DNA of 64,000 nucleotides from a bacterium (GTDB lineage Bacteria; Planctomycetota; UBA1135; UBA2386). Positions 60,243-64,000 of the stretch are shown one piece after another (position 1 is the stretch's first letter; every line of letters starts with the position of its first letter). Where the stretch lies: the NCBI GenBank assembly GCA_030432695.1, contig JAUILN010000003.1, positions 248,001-312,000 of the forward strand, written 5' to 3'. Made by a program: the position numbers and the translations under genes. Below the pieces are notes generated by a model. It made no database searches. It saw only the letters and a list, made by a program, of their open reading frames with translations, and was not told the DNA's origin.

Positions 60243-62480
60243 GTGCGTCCCATGTTCGACCTCTACGGAGACCCGGTGGAGCTGCCCGGCGGCGCGAGCA
60301 AGCCCTCGCTGCCGATCGATGCCCAGGCTCCGGCTCCGCCGCCGCTCGACGCCGAGCTGAAGGGCCCGAAGGCGGACATGAAGGGTGACCTGATCCGGGG
60401 CATCCTCCGGCACTGGTGGCTCCTGCTGCCGGTCTACCTGTGCATGGCGGGTGGCGGCGCGTTCGTCGTGATGACGAAGATGAAGCCGGCCTACAAGGCC
60501 GAGGCGGTGCTCGAGATCGCACCGATCCTGCCCAACATGGTCTATACCGGCGAGGAGTGGCGGGCGGTCTCGATCCACAGCTTCTTCGACAACTACGTGC
60601 GCACGATGACCCACCGCTTCAAGGAGCAGGCGCTCCTCGAGGCGGTCGTCGCGGATCTCGAAGAACAGGGCGTGCAGTGGGCGTATCCGTCGACGCCGCG
60701 CGTCGCCTGGCCAGCGGCGCTGCGCGGCAGGCTGGCGATCGTCTCGATCAACGAGACCCACCTGATGACCGTGAGCACCGGCGATACGCGACCCGAGGTG
60801 GTCGCGCCGGTCGTCAACACCACGGTGAAGCACTTCATCGAGTCGATCCGCAAGGAGTCGGAGGACATCGCGACGCATCGCTTCGCGGCGTTGGGGGAGG
60901 AGCGCGCGCGTTTGGTGGAGGAGCTGAAGGCCGCGCACGCGCGGCTCGACGAGATCGCGCCGGTGATCGGTTCGGCGATGCTCGACTCGCGGCAGAACCT
61001 GCCCTACGACCAGGTCAACAAGCTCGAGGAAGGGCGTATCAAGATCCTGGTGGACCTGGCGCGTGCCGAGGGCGTGCTGGTGTCGGCGGCGGCGCAGGCC
61101 GCGGGCCTGTTGGCGGTGAACGACGACCAGGCGGTGCTGCGCGAATTGGCGGACGATCCGACGCTGCGCGAGGCCCGCACCGAACTCGAGGCGCTCGAGG
61201 CCCGCACCCGCGAGGCCACGCTCGGCATGAGCGAGCGCCACCCCGAGCGGGCGTTGGCGCTGCGCACCGTGAAGGAGGTGCGTGAGCGCGTCGCCGACCT
61301 GGAGAAGGAGACCCTGGAGCGGCTGCTCTCGATCCGTCGCGCGGAGCGGCGGGCCGAGGCCCAGGCGATCATGCAGCAGGCCCGGGAATCGGTCGACGGC
61401 GCGCGCAAGAGCTACCAGATCCTCGAGGAGGCGCTCGACGGTGCCCGCGGAGATCTACGTGAGCACGGCCGCGCGATGCTCGAAGGTCTGCAGGCCCGGT
61501 CCGCCCTCGAGAAGGCGATGGATCGGATCTACGACATCGACACGCAGCTCGAGGAGACGCGGATCGAACTGCGGGCTCCGCCGCGCGTCTCGGTGCGTTC
61601 GCCCGCGGTGACTCCTGGCGAGCCCGACAAGGACAAGCGGCCGATGATGGCCGGCGCAGCGGTCATCTTCTCGCTGGTCGGCGTGCTGGGTATGGCGTTC
61701 GTGCTGGAGAAGCTGCGTGGACTGCTGGCCTCCGAGAGTCAGCTCGCCGGCGTGCCGGTGCCGGTGGCCAGGATCCACGACGTCCGGAATGCCGCGGTGG
61801 AGGTCTCGTTCCGGGTCGGTGAAGCGGGGCGCGAGTCGCGGCGGGTCGCCTTCGTCCCCGTGGATGCCAAGGCCAGCGCGACCGCCGAACGACTCGCCAA
61901 CGGATTGGCGGCGTTGCGCGGCCGACGGGCCGTGCGCCTCGATCTGGTCGCCGAGGAGCTGTTCCTGGTCGACGAAGGCGACTTCGAATTGCCGAACGGC
62001 GCGACTCCGCAGAGCGGGGGAGCTCCGATCCGTGCGACCGACGAGGAGTTCGCCGAAGGTTGCGCCGGAACGGGACGTGGTGCCGCTGCCTTGGCGGGCC
62101 GTGTCGACGACGTCCACCAGCTCGACATCGCCAGCCTCTCGCGTCTCCTCGCCGAGCGTCAGCTCGATGAGCACATCGATCGTCTGGCCGACCGGCGTTG
62201 GGTGGTGATCACCACCCTGCCGCTGATCGACAGCGAGGGCGTGGTGGCCTTCGCGACCCGTTGCGATGCGGTGTTCCTGGTGGGCCTCCGGAACGAGAGT
62301 GGTCTCGGCCCCGCGGGTCGTTCACTGATGACGCTGCTGCGCGCGCGGGCCCGGCTCAGGACCTTCCTGCTGGTCGACAGGCCGAAGCGCACTCGCCGGC
62401 GCCGAGCGAAGGCACGGGCCGGATCGGTCGCGGCGCACGTCGGCTCGGTGGCCGAGGAGACCCACGGCGACTCCGTGTGA
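60243..62480 (+). CDS. Wzz/GumC-type chain-length protein with a kinase-like tail lacking a P-loop
   Basis: A 745-residue inner-membrane protein. It has a first helix near residues 57-78 (HWWLLLPVYLCMAGGGAFVV), a long periplasmic part with coiled coil at about 215-440, and a second helix near 468-490 (MMAGAAVIFSLVGVLGMAFV). The cytoplasmic tail (residues about 520-720) follows the layout of tyrosine autokinases (RRVAFVPVDAKASATAERLA, RWVVITTLPLID, FATRCDAVFLVGLRNE), but there is no GxxxxGKS/T Walker A loop and no tyrosine cluster at the end. It probably controls chain length and bridges to the Wza-type channel without kinase activity. The next gene overlaps or lies five bases downstream. Confidence 0.9.
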   Translation: MRPMFDLYGDPVELPGGASKPSLPIDAQAPAPPPLDAELKGPKADMKGDLIRGILRHWWLLLPVYLCMAGGGAFVVMTKMKPAYKAEAVLEIAPILPNMVYTGEEWRAVSIHSFFDNYVRTMTHRFKEQALLEAVVADLEEQGVQWAYPSTPRVAWPAALRGRLAIVSINETHLMTVSTGDTRPEVVAPVVNTTVKHFIESIRKESEDIATHRFAALGEERARLVEELKAAHARLDEIAPVIGSAMLDSRQNLPYDQVNKLEEGRIKILVDLARAEGVLVSAAAQAAGLLAVNDDQAVLRELADDPTLREARTELEALEARTREATLGMSERHPERALALRTVKEVRERVADLEKETLERLLSIRRAERRAEAQAIMQQARESVDGARKSYQILEEALDGARGDLREHGRAMLEGLQARSALEKAMDRIYDIDTQLEETRIELRAPPRVSVRSPAVTPGEPDKDKRPMMAGAAVIFSLVGVLGMAFVLEKLRGLLASESQLAGVPVPVARIHDVRNAAVEVSFRVGEAGRESRRVAFVPVDAKASATAERLANGLAALRGRRAVRLDLVAEELFLVDEGDFELPNGATPQSGGAPIRATDEEFAEGCAGTGRGAAALAGRVDDVHQLDIASLSRLLAERQLDEHIDRLADRRWVVITTLPLIDSEGVVAFATRCDAVFLVGLRNESGLGPAGRSLMTLLRARARLRTFLLVDRPKRTRRRRAKARAGSVAAHVGSVAEETHGDSV

Positions 62481-62485
62481 GGGCC

Positions 62486-63787
62486 ATGAAGCCGCTGGCG
62501 ATCTTCCCGCTGCTGTACCTGCTGTTCGTGCTGCACAAGCGCGACTGGCGGCACGCCTACGTGTTCGGGCTGATCCCGCCGCTGCTGCTCCTGCCCAACT
62601 ACTACACCTGGAAGCTCCCCGGCATCCCGGTGTTCACGTTCCACAACTACCTGTGGGTCGTGCTTGCCGTGGTGATGTTCCAGGGCAAGGAGCGGAAGCT
62701 GTACCGCTTCCATTGGATGGATCTGATCATCGTCGTGCACGTACTCTGGTACTTCCTGAGCGAACTCACGATGAAGAACTACGCCGACGCGCAGAACCTG
62801 GTGGTGCTGCGCGCCATGGCGATCCTGCTGCCCTACCTGCTCGGTCGCGCGATCGGCAGCCACAATGGGCTCCTGTGCTCGACGCTCCTGATGATGGGGG
62901 TCGTCGGCGCGTTCATCGGCACCGTGTCTCCCTATGAGGCGCGGATGGGTATCAACCCGTTCGACGACTTCCTGCGTCGCAACTGGGGCGGTGCGATCCC
63001 GTGGGACGGCGCGCTGTATCGAGGCGGCATCCGGCGGGTCGCCGGCCCGTTCGCCCACGCGATCTGCCACGGCTTCTACTTCTCGCTGGTGCTGCCCTTC
63101 GTGCTGTGGCTGCTGTCGACCGGCGCGGTGAAGAACCGCTGGCTGAAGATCTGGATCGTCTTCGGCTGCATCCTCGGCCTGCTCACGCCGCTGAGCCGCG
63201 GTCCGATCCTCGGCACCTTGCTGGCGATCGGGACCATGTTCATGGGCTGGACCAAGGCCCGTGTGCCGGTGTTCGCCACCGCGATCCTGGTCGGCACGTT
63301 CGGCGGCATCCTGGTCGCTCCGAAGGTCATCGAATACGTGTCGATCACCCGCGCCGACGCCAAGACCCCCGAGCAGGAGACCGCTGCGTATCGCAACGAG
63401 ATGCTCATCAACTACCTCGACATGTGCAATGTCGAGCCGATGTGGGGCTTCGGGAAGGACAACTTCCCGGTCGTCAAGAACCAGAAGTCGATCGACAACC
63501 AGTACCTCTTCCTCACCCTGAGCCACGGCTACCCGTCGGCGATCACGTTCTTCCTGGCGATGCTGGTGCCGGCGCTCGTGATGATCCCGAAGCTGTTCCG
63601 GCGGCATCCGTCGGATCCGCTCGGCAGGCTGGGCTGGACCGGGGTGGGGATGATGTTCGGCGCGATCTTCACCCAGCTCACGGTGTTCGCCGGCACGCAG
63701 ACCGTCGAGGTTCTGTACACCTTGAGCGGCGTGGTGGTCGAGACCAACCGGCGTCTCGCTACGGAACCGAAGCCGAGGATCCGATGA
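62486..63787 (+). CDS. Wzy/O-antigen-ligase-like polymerase
   Basis: A 433-residue polytopic protein with about eleven hydrophobic segments, opening LAIFPLLYLLFVLHKRDWRH. The largest extracytoplasmic loop, roughly residues 285-345, contains NEMLINYLDMCNVEPMWGFG and a glycine before KDNFPVVKNQ, the position of the functional loop in Wzy and WaaL proteins. The stretch LLTPLSRGPILGTLLAIG near 235 also matches that superfamily. It should polymerise or ligate the flipped repeat units at the periplasmic face. ATG 62486 follows GAGG closely; GTG 62477, overlapping the previous stop as GTGA, is the alternative. The stop overlaps the next start as ATGA. Confidence 0.85.
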   Translation: MKPLAIFPLLYLLFVLHKRDWRHAYVFGLIPPLLLLPNYYTWKLPGIPVFTFHNYLWVVLAVVMFQGKERKLYRFHWMDLIIVVHVLWYFLSELTMKNYADAQNLVVLRAMAILLPYLLGRAIGSHNGLLCSTLLMMGVVGAFIGTVSPYEARMGINPFDDFLRRNWGGAIPWDGALYRGGIRRVAGPFAHAICHGFYFSLVLPFVLWLLSTGAVKNRWLKIWIVFGCILGLLTPLSRGPILGTLLAIGTMFMGWTKARVPVFATAILVGTFGGILVAPKVIEYVSITRADAKTPEQETAAYRNEMLINYLDMCNVEPMWGFGKDNFPVVKNQKSIDNQYLFLTLSHGYPSAITFFLAMLVPALVMIPKLFRRHPSDPLGRLGWTGVGMMFGAIFTQLTVFAGTQTVEVLYTLSGVVVETNRRLATEPKPRIR

Positions 63788-64000
63788 AGGAGTGGATTCT
63801 CGGAACGGTCGGGTACGCCCGTGGTTCGGTCGCGCAGCCGCGCGGATCGGCGGGTGCCCGGGTCGCTCCGACGTGGACCCTGGCGACCCACCCCCGCGTG
63901 AAGAACCGACCCGTACTGATCGTCGACGGCGATCCCGACCTCCAGGAGCTGATCGCGTTCTCCCTGGAGCGCGAGGGACTCGCGGTGGCCTGTGCCGAGT
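63784..64000 (+). CDS. Response regulator receiver domain protein (3' end outside window)
   Basis: The ATG at 63784 overlaps the polymerase stop as ATGA. After about 38 unremarkable residues a receiver domain begins: NRPVLIVDGDPDLQELIAFS, then LEREGLAVACAE, where the window ends. In this start the usual acidic pair is DGD instead of DDD/DDE, so one Mg-binding residue may differ. GTG 63898, just before KNRPVLIV, would give a receiver domain without the extension. Joined to the export arm, it probably regulates the polysaccharide locus, as the receiver or as an enhancer-binding regulator; the output domain is not visible. Confidence 0.78.
   Translation, partial: MKEWILGTVGYARGSVAQPRGSAGARVAPTWTLATHPRVKNRPVLIVDGDPDLQELIAFSLEREGLAVACAE

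Noticed and set aside
1..64000. CRISPR arrays, tRNA or rRNA genes, prophage or insertion sequences
   Set aside because: No regularly spaced direct repeats, no recognisable RNA gene sequence and no transposase, integrase or phage structural protein were seen on either strand.

Overview
The window reads as chromosomal DNA of a high-GC (about 70 % by eye) Gram-negative-type bacterium, most likely a member of the Planctomycetota. The inference rests on several secreted proteins with the C-terminal modules common in that phylum (GTG- or ATG-started Kelch, metalloprotease and beta-helix proteins), on lipoproteins carrying FG-GAP repeats, a type I sulfatase, an RND pump with an outer-membrane partner, and Wza-type polysaccharide export. 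I saw no rRNA, tRNA, CRISPR array, phage or transposase gene.

Layout. 1-2.8 kb: end of a secreted beta-helix protein, an ankyrin protein, a Nif3-like protein and a SMUG1-type uracil-DNA glycosylase. 3.0-10.9 kb: a glycan locus with a GT4 enzyme, a 1599-residue multidomain glycosyltransferase and two sulfotransferases. 11-18 kb: a secreted TPR/thioredoxin-like protein, a Pro/Arg/Gly-rich secreted protein next to an ECF sigma factor, an outer-membrane barrel and a secreted metalloprotease. 18.2-24.8 kb: phosphatidylserine decarboxylase with an Mpo1-like membrane protein, facing a membrane-anchored class III aminotransferase and a PHP-GT4 fusion. 25-33 kb: sulfatase, acetyltransferase, and a divergent tripartite RND efflux set. 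33-44.5 kb: lipoproteins, a GT87-type membrane glycosyltransferase, an FG-GAP lipoprotein, two paralogues of an uncharacterised DUF6930-like family, and a hemerythrin/DUF2249/heme-membrane-protein operon that suggests nitric oxide handling. 44.5-49.7 kb: an operon pairing a 12-cysteine secreted protein with a MauE-type redox membrane protein, then a Kelch-repeat protein.

49.9-64 kb is an exopolysaccharide locus in two divergent arms. The minus arm has six genes, each overlapping the next by four bases: a Wzx flippase fused to a GT2, a GT2-membrane-GT4 fusion, a GT2, two GT4 enzymes and a WecG/TagA/CpsF enzyme. The plus arm carries a Wza-type lipoprotein, a Wzz/GumC-type chain-length protein whose kinase-like tail lacks a P-loop, a Wzy/O-antigen-ligase-like protein and the start of a response regulator. 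Together they could assemble, flip, polymerise and export a surface glycan; an initiating sugar-phosphate transferase is not visible here.

The most unusual signals are: two distant intergenic hairpins that share an exact 13-base core but have different, fully self-complementary arms; the MauE plus Cys-rich operon; and the repeated fusion of glycan enzymes into single chains. Start codons were chosen by signal peptides, family alignment and four-base overlaps; alternatives are noted per gene.
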